64,000 nucleotides of DNA from an uncultured Bacteroidales bacterium (GCA_902799655.1 CADCBH010000010.1:4932-68931); one strand, 5' to 3'; numbered from the stretch's first letter, positions 19,332 to 27,859 are shown. A program made the numbers and translations. Notes: generated by a model from the sequence alone, not told the origin.

Positions 19332-19436
19332 GGCATTTTTTGATGAAAAGATGCTTTTGTTTCGATGATTTTTTGTAATTTTGTCGGCTGAATCTGAAAA
19401 TACTAAAAAAATAAAGAATAAAACAATTTAAAACTA

Positions 19437-21581
19437 ATGGCAGCAATTGGTAAAATCAGAAGCTGGGGACCAGTACTCGCAACTGTGATTGGTCTGGCCC
19501 TTTTTGCATTTATTGCCGAAGAGATGTTCCGCTCTTGCGAAGCTACAGGCAACGAGCGCCGTCAGCAAGTAGGCGAAGTGTTAGGTAAGAAAATTTCTGT
19601 TCAGGACTTCCAGAGTCTCGTTGATGAGTATCAGGAAGTCATTAAGATGACACAGGGTCGTGACAACCTCTCTGAAGAGGAGCTCAACCAGGTGAAGGAT
19701 CAGGTATGGCAGCAGTTTGTCAACAATACCATCATTGAGACCGAGGCAGAGAAGCTGGGGCTGACGGTTACTGACGAGGAGTTGCAGAACATCCTGAAGA
19801 CTGGCACCAACCCCATGTTGATGCAGACACCGTTTGTCAATCAGCAGACGGGTCGTTTCGACGTCAGTCAGCTCACCAAGTTCCTGGCTGATTACAAGAA
19901 GCAGCAGGAGCAGGGTGGCAATGCTCAGATGATGGAGCAGTACACCACCATCTACAACTACTGGAAGTTCATCGAGAAGAATCTCCGTCAGCAGGCTCTC
20001 GCTCAGAAGTATCAGAGCCTGTTCGCACAGTCTTTGTTCAGCAACCCCGTATCTGCCAAGATGGCTTTCAACGCCCAGAACGAGGAGAGCGACATCCTGT
20101 TGGCTACCGTTCCTTATTCAGCTATCAAGGATGCTGATGTAGAGGTAAGCGATGCCGACCTGAAGGCTAAGTACAACGAGCAGAAGGAGATGTTCAAGCA
20201 GTATGTAGAGAGCCGCGACATCAAGTATGTTGACTTACAGGTCGTTGCCTCTAAGGCTGATCGCGATGAGCTGATGAAGACCATGAAGGAAGCTCAGCAG
20301 AAGCTCGAGAGCGGTGTTGTGCCTGGCGAGGTTGTTCGCAAGGCCCAGTCGCAGATTGCCTATACCGGTATTGCTGCTACCCGCAATGCATTCCCCAATG
20401 ATATCGCTATGAAGATCGACTCTATGCAGGTTGGTCAGGTCAGCGCTCCCTTCGAGACTGCTTATGACAATACCTTCAACGTGGTGAAGCTGATCAACAA
20501 GGTGATGCTGCCCGACTCAGTCGAGTATCGTCAGATTCAGGTCGGTGGTGCTACCGCTGAGGCTGCCCACAAGACTGCCGACAGCATCTTTACCGCTCTG
20601 CAGGGTGGTGCCGACTTCGAGGTGATTGCCAAGAAGTATGGTCAGACTGGTAGCAAGCAGTGGATGACCTCTGCTATGTACGAGCGTGCACAGACACTTG
20701 ATAACGATACCAAGGAGTATATCAACGCTCTCAACACACTGGGTGCTGGTGAGCTGAAGAACCTCGCATTCTCTCAGGGCAACATCGTGCTGCAGGTTAC
20801 CAACCGCAAGGCTATGGTCAATAAGTATGATGTCGCTATCGTGAAGCACACCATCGATTTCTCTAAGGCTACCTATTCAGCTGCATACAACAACTTCAGC
20901 CAGTATGTCAGCGAGAACAAGGATATCGAGAGCCTTGAGAAGAATGCCCAGAAGTTCGGTCTGCGCGTTCAGGAGCGTATGGATATGTACAATTCAGAGC
21001 ACAACGTAGTTGGTCTGCGTTCTACCCGTGAGGCTATGAAGTGGATCTTCGACGCTAAGGCTGGTGACGTTTCTCCGCTCTATGAGTGTGGCAACAACGA
21101 CCACCTGCTGGTGATTGCCCTGACTGGTGTACATCCCGTTGGCTATCGTGCTCTGGACAATGTGAAGGAGCAGGTGAAGATGGAGGTTATCCGCGACAAG
21201 AAGTTCGAGAAGGCTGCTGAGAAGCTGAAGGGTGTGAAGGATATCGCTGCTGCCAAGCAGAAGGGTGCCGTCATCGACAGCGTTCGCCAGATTACTTTCT
21301 CTGCTCCTGTATTCGTAGCCTCTGCAGGTGCCAGCGAGCCCGCTCTGAGTGGTGCCGTTTCAGCTGTTAAGCAGGGTCAGTTTGCTGCCAACATCGTTAA
21401 GGGTAACGGTGGCGCTTACCTGTTCCAGGTGCTCAGCAAGAAGCAGCGTGAGGGTGTCAAGATGGACGAGAAGCAGCAGGCTCAGCAGTTGAAGCAGCAG
21501 GCCCAGCAGGCTGCCAGCCGTTTCATGAACGAGCTCTACCTGAAGGCTGGTGTCGTTGACAACCGCTACCTCTTCTTCTAA
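19437..21581 (+). CDS. PpiD/SurA-like peptidylprolyl isomerase
   Basis: A 714-aa membrane-anchored periplasmic foldase. One N-terminal TM (GPVLATVIGLALFAFIAEE) is followed by a SurA_N-like helical region with EEELNQVKDQVWQQFVNNTI, then two parvulin-like segments (DIKYVDLQVVASKADRDEL and later VEYRQIQVGGATAEAAHKTADSIF). Codon use is strongly biased, which suggests high expression. TAATTTTG at 19376-19383 is a likely -7 box. Its stop codon overlaps the stop of the convergent prmA. Confidence 0.88.
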   Translation: MAAIGKIRSWGPVLATVIGLALFAFIAEEMFRSCEATGNERRQQVGEVLGKKISVQDFQSLVDEYQEVIKMTQGRDNLSEEELNQVKDQVWQQFVNNTIIETEAEKLGLTVTDEELQNILKTGTNPMLMQTPFVNQQTGRFDVSQLTKFLADYKKQQEQGGNAQMMEQYTTIYNYWKFIEKNLRQQALAQKYQSLFAQSLFSNPVSAKMAFNAQNEESDILLATVPYSAIKDADVEVSDADLKAKYNEQKEMFKQYVESRDIKYVDLQVVASKADRDELMKTMKEAQQKLESGVVPGEVVRKAQSQIAYTGIAATRNAFPNDIAMKIDSMQVGQVSAPFETAYDNTFNVVKLINKVMLPDSVEYRQIQVGGATAEAAHKTADSIFTALQGGADFEVIAKKYGQTGSKQWMTSAMYERAQTLDNDTKEYINALNTLGAGELKNLAFSQGNIVLQVTNRKAMVNKYDVAIVKHTIDFSKATYSAAYNNFSQYVSENKDIESLEKNAQKFGLRVQERMDMYNSEHNVVGLRSTREAMKWIFDAKAGDVSPLYECGNNDHLLVIALTGVHPVGYRALDNVKEQVKMEVIRDKKFEKAAEKLKGVKDIAAAKQKGAVIDSVRQITFSAPVFVASAGASEPALSGAVSAVKQGQFAANIVKGNGGAYLFQVLSKKQREGVKMDEKQQAQQLKQQAQQAASRFMNELYLKAGVVDNRYLFF

Positions 21582-22465
21582 GAAAGAGTAAACAACAGAC
21601 AGGCCCACTCGCCATCCGTGCGGGTGGCCTGCAAAGATAAACCTAAGGTCTGTGCCTTGCTTTCGAGCAGGGCACAGTCGTTTTTATAGAACCCGCTGAG
21701 AATCAGTTTGGCGCCTGGTGCCATCACGCTACGAAACTGCGCCATGTCGTTCAGCAGGATATTGCGGTTGATATTGGCCATGACGAGATTAAACTCAGCG
21801 TCAAAACCGCTGAGAACGCTGGCGTCACCGCACAGCGCCTGAAGACGGCTGTCAACCTGGTTGATGACAGCATTGTGGCGCGTATTGTCTGCGCTCCATT
21901 CGTCGATATCATATCCGACAGCACTTTCAGCACCCAGTTTCAGCGCACAGATACCCAGAATACCTGTTCCGCAGCCACAGTCCAGCACGCGCAGCCCCTG
22001 CAAGGGCATGTCGAGCAGCATCCCACAAATCATGCGGGTGGTCTCGTGAGTGCCTGTTCCGAAGGCCAGATGGGCGTCGATTTCAATCATGATGGCTGAT
22101 GGCTCAAGGCTGATGTCCGATGGCAGGTGGCGCCCGTCGTGAATGACCAATGATGCGCCTCTTCCATCTTCCATCTTCCTTCTGACCTCTATCGGCTCAA
22201 AGCCCTCCTGTTCCCATTGCTCGTTCCAGTCCTTGTCTTCCGCCTCCTGGATAGAGTAGGAGAGGGTGACGTTCTCGAAGGGGAAACCTTCGAGCACAAG
22301 TTTCAGGGCTTCCTCGTCGAAGAGGGCTTGCTGGATATATGCTTTCAAACCGGTGGCTGTCTCCTCAAAGGTCTCACAGCCTGCTTCGCCAGCCAGTGCC
22401 GACAGCACGTCCTGTGCATCCTGCGAACAGGGCGAAATGGTGAAAATGAGCTCGTAATACTTCAT
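21578..22465 (-). CDS. prmA: Ribosomal protein L11 methyltransferase
   Basis: A 295-aa SAM-dependent methyltransferase that trimethylates ribosomal protein L11. The N-terminal substrate-recognition domain is followed by AFGTGTHETTRM, SAM motif I LDCGCGTGILGICALKLGA, and LVMANINRNIL in the NPP-like position. A minus-strand -7 element (CAAAATTA on plus, 22486-22493) gives a short leader. It converges on the ppiD-like gene; the two coding regions share 4 bp at their stops, which leaves no room for a separate terminator. Confidence 0.93.
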   Translation of the reverse strand: MKYYELIFTISPCSQDAQDVLSALAGEAGCETFEETATGLKAYIQQALFDEEALKLVLEGFPFENVTLSYSIQEAEDKDWNEQWEQEGFEPIEVRRKMEDGRGASLVIHDGRHLPSDISLEPSAIMIEIDAHLAFGTGTHETTRMICGMLLDMPLQGLRVLDCGCGTGILGICALKLGAESAVGYDIDEWSADNTRHNAVINQVDSRLQALCGDASVLSGFDAEFNLVMANINRNILLNDMAQFRSVMAPGAKLILSGFYKNDCALLESKAQTLGLSLQATRTDGEWACLLFTLS

Positions 22466-22500
22466 CTGAATGTTAAATTTTGGTGCAAAATTACAAAAAA

Positions 22501-22537
22501 TAGGGAAAAACCTACACGCTCTTAGGGTTTTTCCCTA
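22501..22537. promoter_or_regulatory. 12-bp perfect inverted repeat between divergent promoters
   Basis: TAGGGAAAAACC (22501-22512) and GGTTTTTCCCTA (22526-22537) are exact inverted copies with a 13-bp spacer. The left arm covers the expected -33 region of the prmA promoter. The right arm runs into TAATTTTG at 22536-22543, a possible plus-strand -7 element upstream of the gene at 22600. The geometry fits an operator for a dimeric repressor better than a terminator, since no gene ends here. Confidence 0.5.
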
Positions 22538-22599
22538 ATTTTGCATGAAAATTAGTTGTATTTTTGCATCGTAAACAAATATAATTAGACATAAAGCGT

Positions 22600-23439
22600 A
22601 TGAAACAGTGGATTCTATTTGCAGCAATTTGTTCCATGCCGTTGACCATGATGGCACAGGACGATGATATGTACTTCGTGCCCACTAAGGAAAATGTGGA
22701 AAAGGAGGCTGAGCGCTATGGACTGCCCAGTAACACATACTATTCGGGTAGTGATCGTAGCGTTGACAACTATAATGGTCGTCTCTCTACAACCATTACC
22801 CCTCTTGATTCAGCAGGACGTGCCATAGAAGGTGAAGACTATCAGTACACGCGCCGGCTGTCGCGCTTCGACGACTATTCGCCCAGCGCAGCCTATTGGG
22901 AGGGCTATCGTGACGGACGCTGGATGTCGCCGTGGTACTACGGACATTACTATACCTGGTATGATCCCTGGTACGACCCCTGGTACTACGGCAGCTATTA
23001 TTACGGCTATTACGGCTATTATGGCGGCTATTACAGCTGGTCATACCCCTGGCGTTATGGCTGGTATAGCAGCTACTACCGTCCCTGGCGCTACTATGGA
23101 TGGGGCACACCCTATTATTATGGTCGCACACACTACCGGTCATACAGCTCACCAGGACTGTCCAGAAGTCTGAGATACTACGACCGCAACAACTACTACA
23201 ACAATGGTACGCGTCGTACTGTGGGAGGTGGTCGCATCAGCAGCCAGTCGGGACGTGTCGGTTCGGGCTATCGCGGCAGTTCGTACAGCACCTCGGGCAA
23301 CAGCGGTTTCCGCAGCAGCTCAGGCAATAGCGGCTTCCGCAGCAGTTCCAGCGGTGGCGGTGGCTTCCGTAGCGGCTCTTCAGGCGGTGGCTCACGTGGT
23401 GGCGGCGGTGGTGGCCGTGTAGGCGGTGGCCGCAGATAA
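22600..23439 (+). CDS. Secreted Tyr/Trp/Gly-rich protein with Ser-Gly tail
   Basis: A 279-aa protein of low complexity. An N-terminal signal peptide (MKQWILFAAICSMPLTMMAQ) is followed by an acidic segment, a middle block of repeated WYDPWYDPWYYGSYYYGYYG type, and a C-terminal Ser/Gly/Arg tail. Related Bacteroidales proteins are uncharacterised; the composition suggests a surface or envelope structural role, but that is a guess. TATTTTTG at 22559-22566 is the nearest -7 element. The C-terminal tail is a simple Gly-Ser array and could vary in length. Confidence 0.78.
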   Translation: MKQWILFAAICSMPLTMMAQDDDMYFVPTKENVEKEAERYGLPSNTYYSGSDRSVDNYNGRLSTTITPLDSAGRAIEGEDYQYTRRLSRFDDYSPSAAYWEGYRDGRWMSPWYYGHYYTWYDPWYDPWYYGSYYYGYYGYYGGYYSWSYPWRYGWYSSYYRPWRYYGWGTPYYYGRTHYRSYSSPGLSRSLRYYDRNNYYNNGTRRTVGGGRISSQSGRVGSGYRGSSYSTSGNSGFRSSSGNSGFRSSSSGGGGFRSGSSGGGSRGGGGGGRVGGGRR

Positions 23440-23493
23440 TGCCTCGTCCCCTTTATATCTTAATAGTAATCATTTAATAAACAGCATACGACT

Positions 23494-25125
23494 ATGAAAC
23501 AATATGCAGTTCTAACCGCCATGATGCTGAGCGTAGCGTCAGCGATGGCACAGGAAACCTATGAGAATGCCCGTCTGATGGAAGACGAACTCAACGGCAC
23601 CGCCCGCTATGTGGGTATGGGTGGCGCGATGGATGCCCTCGGTGCAGACATCTCGACCATCAGCTCCAACCCCGCAGGTATCGGTATGTTCCGCCATAGC
23701 ATGATCAGCACCTCGTTTGGTATGGTCAGCCAGGAGGATGGCAAGAACTTCCGTACGGGCAGCAAGACCAATGCCAGCTTCGACCAGCTCGGCTTCGTCT
23801 ATTCCTACCGTAGCGGCAAAACCTCGTTTGTCAACTTGGGCTTCAACTACCACAAGAGCCGCAATTTCGACTATGTCCTCTCTGCTGCTGGCGCACTCGA
23901 TGGCAAGAGCTCACAGAACGGCTTGTCGTTTGTCAAGGGTATTGGTGCCAATGATGCCCAAGGCGTTTCGACATTCCTCTTCGACAGCTATACAGGCAAC
24001 GGCACAGCTTGGTGGACCAGCCAGCTGGACAACCTCTATTATAATGCGATGATAGTCGATAAGGATGGTGTCACACCGTATTGGAGTGCAGCCTCAGGCT
24101 TTGGCATGATGCGTGCCAATACGGGCTACATCGGTGAGTACGACATCAACCTCAGCGGTAATATCAACAACCGCGTCTATCTGGGTCTTACCGTTGGTAT
24201 CCACGATGTCCACTACAAGGGCATCAGCGAATATACCGAGGATATCGTCAATAGTGCACAGCAAGCTGCTGGTCGTTTGACTATCGAGGACGACCGTCAG
24301 ATTACCGGTCAGGGCGTTGATGTGAAGGTAGGTATCATCTTCCGTCCCATCGAGTCATCACCCTTCCGTGTGGGTCTGTCTGTCGCCACACCGACATTCT
24401 ACAAGCTCAAGTCGCAGAATACCACCCGCCTGTTCAATGCCCTCGACCCCTCACTGGGCTACGAGCCCTTCTCGCCCAACTATGTGGCCAAGAGCACCTA
24501 CGACTTCAAGATGTACACCCCGTGGAAGTTCGGACTCAGCCTGGGACATACCATCGACAACTTCATCGCCTTGGGTGCTGGCTTCGAATATGCCGACTAC
24601 GGCAGCATCGACACCCGTACCATTACTGAAGAGTACTACGACACCTGGTCAGATACCTATCGTACTGACTCAGAGTCAGATCGCGAGATGAACCGCCATA
24701 CTGAGGAGACCCTCAAGGGCGTTGCAACCCTGAAGCTGGGTGCCGAGGTCAAGCTCGACCCTAAGATGGCTATCCGCTTTGGCTACAACTACCTCTCGCC
24801 CATGTATAAGGAGACAGGCTCTAAGGACTTCGATCTCGACTCCTATGGCACCAACTGCAGCTCAGCCACCGACTATACCAACTGGCTGGAGACCCATCGC
24901 TTCACCTGCGGTATTGGCTTCCGCTTCGACAAGTTCAACCTCGATGTCGCCTATCAGTACAGCACCCGCAAGGGCGAGTTCCATCCCTTCCAGAATGCCT
25001 GGGGCGACTACAACTATATTGAAGATGGCAACAAGGTCACCGAACAGATTGACATCACGTCGCCTACCGTCAATGTCAGCAACAAGCGCCACCAGTTGCT
25101 GCTCACCCTCGGATACACCTTCTAA
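23494..25125 (+). CDS. Outer-membrane transport protein (OmpP1/FadL/PorV-like)
   Basis: A 543-aa beta-barrel protein with a signal peptide ending near SAMAQET. The N-terminal signature GTARYVGMGGAMDALGADISTISSNPAGIGMFR is typical of the Bacteroidetes FadL/PorV group. It ends LLLTLGYTF with a terminal aromatic residue for Bam recognition. It lies 54 bp after the Gly-rich secreted protein and before a strong terminator, so the two are likely cotranscribed. The transported substrate is unknown. Confidence 0.85.
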   Translation: MKQYAVLTAMMLSVASAMAQETYENARLMEDELNGTARYVGMGGAMDALGADISTISSNPAGIGMFRHSMISTSFGMVSQEDGKNFRTGSKTNASFDQLGFVYSYRSGKTSFVNLGFNYHKSRNFDYVLSAAGALDGKSSQNGLSFVKGIGANDAQGVSTFLFDSYTGNGTAWWTSQLDNLYYNAMIVDKDGVTPYWSAASGFGMMRANTGYIGEYDINLSGNINNRVYLGLTVGIHDVHYKGISEYTEDIVNSAQQAAGRLTIEDDRQITGQGVDVKVGIIFRPIESSPFRVGLSVATPTFYKLKSQNTTRLFNALDPSLGYEPFSPNYVAKSTYDFKMYTPWKFGLSLGHTIDNFIALGAGFEYADYGSIDTRTITEEYYDTWSDTYRTDSESDREMNRHTEETLKGVATLKLGAEVKLDPKMAIRFGYNYLSPMYKETGSKDFDLDSYGTNCSSATDYTNWLETHRFTCGIGFRFDKFNLDVAYQYSTRKGEFHPFQNAWGDYNYIEDGNKVTEQIDITSPTVNVSNKRHQLLLTLGYTF

Positions 25126-25146
25126 GAATTTCTGATAGAATAATAC

Positions 25147-25185
25147 AAAAGACCGCTTAGGAATCGCTCCTAAGCGGTCTTTTTC
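25147..25185 (+). terminator. Strong intrinsic terminator
   Basis: AAAAGACCGCTTAGGA and TCCTAAGCGGTCTTTT form a perfect 16-bp stem with a small loop, followed by TTCTT. It ends the transcript of the 23494-25125 barrel gene; being symmetric, it can also stop minus-strand transcription from the HU/smalltalk unit. Confidence 0.93.
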
Positions 25186-25206
25186 TTACATCTGACTTCA
25201 GACATC

Positions 25207-25323
25207 TTACATCGCGAAGGGTCCATGCCCCATGCACGAGGTGGTAGTCAGCGCAGTGGCTGCTGCCGTGATGGCTGCTACTATGACCTTCAGCAGCACA
25301 TCCCAAAATCTTGAATTCTTCAT
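25207..25323 (-). CDS. Smalltalk family small membrane peptide
   Basis: A 38-aa peptide that reads MKNSRFWDVLLKVIVAAI followed by TAAATALTTTSCMGHGPFAM. One hydrophobic helix ends in TTTSCM, the layout of the Bacteroidales smalltalk family usually found beside HU-type DNA-binding proteins. The HU gene is 100 bp upstream on the same strand, which supports the call. Function is unknown; a role with the HU partner or as a short membrane toxin-like peptide is speculative. Confidence 0.8.
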   Translation of the reverse strand: MKNSRFWDVLLKVIVAAITAAATALTTTSCMGHGPFAM

Positions 25324-25377
25324 AGTTCTTCCGTTTTTGTTAAGTTAGTAATGTTTTTCGAAGTACCCCCTCCTTTC

Positions 25378-25424
25378 AGGGAGGGGGCAGGGGGTAGGCC
25401 TTAGGGAGGGGGCAGGGGGTAGGC
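25378..25424. repeat. Two G-rich 22-bp direct repeats
   Basis: AGGGAGGGGGCAGGGGGTAG(GC) occurs at 25378-25399 and again at 25403-25424, a 25-bp period. The second copy ends at the HU stop codon. CCCCCTCC just upstream can pair with the first copy. The motif has runs of G that could form a quadruplex on the plus strand. It is a common-looking intergenic repeat type, but I cannot count other genomic copies here. Confidence 0.7.
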
Positions 25425-25981
25425 TAATCTCCTTCGTTGTAGTCGCCTCCGGAGTTACCACCGCCATTGTCGCCACCAGAGGTGCCGCCGTTGCCGCCCT
25501 GCGATCCGTTGTTCCCTGATTCCGTGGTTCCGGTTTCCTCCCCCGTCAGCTCACTATACAGCTGCGTGCTCAGGCTCACAGAGTCGCGCATAGAGCGTGC
25601 CTTGTACATCGACTTGCGGCTCTGGTCAGCCAGGAAGGCGATACCCACACGGGTGATGTTCTCAGACGGACTGTAGTCCTTGGCGTTGTCAACGCCCTCG
25701 CTGGTCAGAGTGGGGTAGAGCGTGCCGATACCGTCCAGCTTCACCTTATGACCATCCGCCAGCATCTCCTGCATGCACGTCTTCAGCTTAGTAATCACAC
25801 CGATCACCACGTCCTCCGTGTACACAGAGCCATGCTTCATGATGTGCTCGGCCATGTCGTCTAGCGACAGCGTCTTACGATAGATGATCTTGCCGTAGGT
25901 CTTCTGAACCTTCTTGCGTGTGTTGTCACCGTCCTTCACCTGTACAGTACGCTGAATCTTCTGAATTTGAATTTCTCCCAT
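25424..25981 (-). CDS. HU-family DNA-binding protein with Gly-rich tail
   Basis: A 185-aa HU/IHF-related protein of the larger Bacteroidales type. The core contains LDDMAEHIMKHGSVYTEDVVIGVITKLKTCM and KVKLDGIGTLYPTLTSEGV, equivalent to the HU helices and beta-arm region. The C-terminal 40 residues are a Gly/Asn/Ser-rich tail. It is paired with the smalltalk peptide. A minus-strand -7 element at 26141-26148 would give a 150-nt leader that contains four 22-bp repeats. Confidence 0.85.
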   Translation of the reverse strand: MGEIQIQKIQRTVQVKDGDNTRKKVQKTYGKIIYRKTLSLDDMAEHIMKHGSVYTEDVVIGVITKLKTCMQEMLADGHKVKLDGIGTLYPTLTSEGVDNAKDYSPSENITRVGIAFLADQSRKSMYKARSMRDSVSLSTQLYSELTGEETGTTESGNNGSQGGNGGTSGGDNGGGNSGGDYNEGD

Positions 25982-26051
25982 AGTTGTAATTTTTTTTAAT
26001 GGTTAATGTTTAATGTTAATTGGTTATTGGTTTTTGTCTCTTCGGTCCACT

Positions 26052-26139
26052 CGTCGTTACTCTTATTTCGTTACGTCGTTTCTCCGCGGCTGACCCGTCG
26101 TTTCGCTCATCGCAACTCGTCGTTTCTCTCATTGACGAT
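26052..26139. repeat. Four exact-period 22-bp tandem repeats in the HU leader
   Basis: CGTCGTT starts at 26052, 26074, 26096 and 26118, exactly 22 bp apart. In three of the four copies it is followed by TC and more pyrimidines. On the transcribed minus strand each unit reads AACGACG. The array lies between the predicted HU promoter and the HU start codon, so it would be in the 5' untranslated RNA as well as in DNA. Confidence 0.85.
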
Positions 26140-26140
26140 G

Positions 26141-26148
26141 CAAAATTA
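26141..26148 (-). promoter_or_regulatory. -7 element for the HU gene
   Basis: CAAAATTA on the plus strand reads TAATTTTG on the minus strand, a good -7 match. The -33 region has only a CAAG-like sequence near 26169, so the match is partial. No coding sequence separates it from the HU start at 25981. Confidence 0.6.
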
Positions 26149-26253
26149 ATAAAAATAGAGATACGATGCAAGCATTTTCGGATTTTATTTCCAATTTATT
26201 TTGAAGTGTTAATTTGTAAATAATAATAACTTTCATTTTACCTTGTAGCTGAT

Positions 26254-26440
26254 GACCTAACGTACTAACGACCTAACCTCCTCACATTTGTGTTTGTTTA
26301 CTGTAACCTAACGAGAATCTATTATATTAATTTTATATATATTACAATATATATTAAATATAGAATATATATAATAGTCCTGTTAGCCTAACATGCAGAA
26401 TTCCTAATGTGAGTACGTTAGGTCGTTAGGTTGTTAGGTC
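26254..26440. repeat. 187-bp imperfect palindrome: CCTAAC repeats around an AT core
   Basis: A 35-bp left arm (26254-26288) and an inverted 35-bp right arm (26406-26440) share most bases and are built of CCTAACG/CGTTAGG units. Further units occur at 26305-26312 and 26384-26392. Between them is a nearly pure A/T core (about 26316-26376) that can fold on itself. The last 20 bp of one arm recur after the VirE-like gene at 50643-50662. This is most of the 720-bp stretch without genes between the HU gene and the LytTR gene. Confidence 0.8.
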
Positions 26441-26468
26441 AATAGAACTTGTGTACTCCCTTAGAAAA

Positions 26469-26582
26469 AGTTGAATGGTTTTTACTTAAACCCTGCCATA
26501 GGTTGAATGCCTGTTTGGTACATTAATCCTTATCCCTGGCAGAAGTTGAATCATTCTCTCTTAACCCTTGTTCTTGTTGAAT
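26469..26582. repeat. Four spaced GTTGAAT motifs
   Basis: GTTGAAT (once GTTGAATA) occurs at 26470, 26502, 26545 and 26576, each followed 15-25 bp later by a TTAA-rich, CCCT-like stretch. The units are degenerate. They lie just upstream of the promoter of the signalling island and may be decayed repeat copies or binding sites. I see no gene here. Confidence 0.45.
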
Positions 26583-26646
26583 AGGCTCCGCGGAAAGTCG
26601 TTCAATCATATACATGACTACTCTTGCTGAAAAAGCTTTTAAAAAA

Positions 26647-26678
26647 TTTGTTTTATTCAAATTTCTTTCCTATCTTTG
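26647..26678 (+). promoter_or_regulatory. Promoter of the signalling island
   Basis: TTTG at 26647-26650, a 20-bp spacer and TATCTTTG at 26671-26678 form a near-ideal Bacteroidetes promoter. The leader before the LytTR gene at 26703 would be about 18 nt. Confidence 0.85.
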
Positions 26679-26702
26679 CACTGATAAAATTACTGAAGAC
26701 CT

Positions 26703-27068
26703 ATGACTGAGCAAAGAGTCTATTTTAATTCACGAGATAAGTTGATTCGTCTTGATGTACAGAAAATAGTGTATTTTGAGGGCGATGGCAACTATACGTA
26801 TATCGTTACTGCTAATAAGCATAAGGTCTGCGTTACGCTTAACTTGGCACATACTGAGGAAGCATTGGCAGCACAATTAGGTAGCAATGCCAGACAGTTT
26901 ATGCGTATAGGAAAGCGGTTTATCGTCAATATGAATTATATCTACCAGATAGATATCCAGAAACAGACTTTGATGCTATCAGACTGCGAGCGCTTTTTGT
27001 TCCAAATGCCAGTATCGAAGGAAGCATTGAAAACAGTCAAGGATCTTGTAATAAAGACAAAAATCTAA
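26703..27068 (+). CDS. LytTR DNA-binding regulator without receiver domain
   Basis: A 121-aa protein that is essentially one LytTR domain. RLDVQKIVYFEGDGNYTYIVTANK, TLNLAHTEEAL, FMRIGKRFIVNMNYI are the usual beta-strand and recognition segments. It lacks the phospho-receiver domain of LytR/AlgR regulators, so its control must be by another route. As first gene of the island, 6 bp before an FHA gene, it is the obvious transcription factor of the system; direct control by the kinases is an inference. Confidence 0.9.
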   Translation: MTEQRVYFNSRDKLIRLDVQKIVYFEGDGNYTYIVTANKHKVCVTLNLAHTEEALAAQLGSNARQFMRIGKRFIVNMNYIYQIDIQKQTLMLSDCERFLFQMPVSKEALKTVKDLVIKTKI

Positions 27069-27074
27069 ATCATT

Positions 27075-27755
27075 ATGGAAATAATAATAGGAAGAAATCA
27101 AAGTACTCGACAATTAACCATCATCAAAGATGGTGTAGAGAGAGCTTATGGCCAGCCGAATAGTGTGCCTACAGATGTCAGTCGCCATCACCTTTCTCTA
27201 CAACCTGCGGGTGCGGGTAAATGGAAGGTTAAGAATCTGAATGAGCGTAATGTTACCTTTGTGAATGGTATTGCGATAGAAAGCAAGACTGTTTCAGAGA
27301 GTGATAAGATAGAATTGGGCAACTCTCACTATCTCTTTAGTTGGAGCGCTTTACAGGAACCAAAGGTGGAAATTGCTGATATACGCCCATTAAAGAAAAT
27401 ATGGGAAAGATATGATGAGCAACGCTTGGAGTTCCAAATAGCAGAGCGAAAGTTCAATGCAGCTCGCTCTGCAACTGGTATTATCACTATGCTGGCGATT
27501 GCCTGTAGTTTTATCCTTGGCCACGGGCCTGTCTATATTATCCTTTACGCTTTGGCTATTGGCATTTCTTTGCTCTTTACGTTTCTGGCATATCAGAAGT
27601 CCTCAGATGTTCCTCGGCAGCAGCGTGAAATGAATAAAGATTTCCAGAAGAATTATGTTTGCCCTAAGTGTGGACATTTTATGGGCTTTACGGATTACGA
27701 CATCCTAACCCAAAGTGATGCCTGTCCTTACTGCAAAACGAAATACAAAAAGTGA
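27075..27755 (+). CDS. FHA-domain membrane protein with C-terminal zinc ribbon
   Basis: A 226-aa protein. Residues about 1-90 form an FHA phosphothreonine-binding domain: IIGRNQSTRQ, VSRHHLSL, LNERNVTFVNG. Two hydrophobic segments lie near residues 137-175 (TGIITMLAIACSFILG; YIILYALAIGISLLFTFLAY). The tail has CPKCGHF and CPYCKTKY, a zinc-ribbon pair. The FHA fold, and by topology the zinc ribbon, should face the cytoplasm. It follows LytTR by 6 bp and is probably a reader of kinase phosphorylation. Confidence 0.85.
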   Translation: MEIIIGRNQSTRQLTIIKDGVERAYGQPNSVPTDVSRHHLSLQPAGAGKWKVKNLNERNVTFVNGIAIESKTVSESDKIELGNSHYLFSWSALQEPKVEIADIRPLKKIWERYDEQRLEFQIAERKFNAARSATGIITMLAIACSFILGHGPVYIILYALAIGISLLFTFLAYQKSSDVPRQQREMNKDFQKNYVCPKCGHFMGFTDYDILTQSDACPYCKTKYKK

Positions 27756-27824
27756 TTTCGTACAGATAAGTGGGTGTTTCCTACAGAATCTTATATAAAA
27801 GATTAAACGAAACCAAAATATTAC

Positions 27825-27832
27825 TAATTTTG
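27825..27832 (+). promoter_or_regulatory. -7 element before the EF-hand membrane protein gene
   Basis: TAATTTTG lies 27 bp before the ATG at 27860, in the only gap of more than 100 bp in this part of the island. No good -33 TTTG is seen. It could start a second transcript covering the caspase, FHA, PP2C and kinase genes. Confidence 0.5.
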
Positions 27833-27859
27833 CAACGTAAAACATAAAACTATTATATT

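Noticed and set aside
26052..26139. Possible CRISPR array at the 22-bp periodic motif
   Set aside because: Only a 7-9 bp core is conserved, the spacing is too short for repeat plus spacer, and no cas genes are near.
26020..26223. A 67-codon plus-strand frame upstream of the signalling island
   Set aside because: It runs through the 22-bp repeats and HU promoter on the other strand and has no protein-like pattern.
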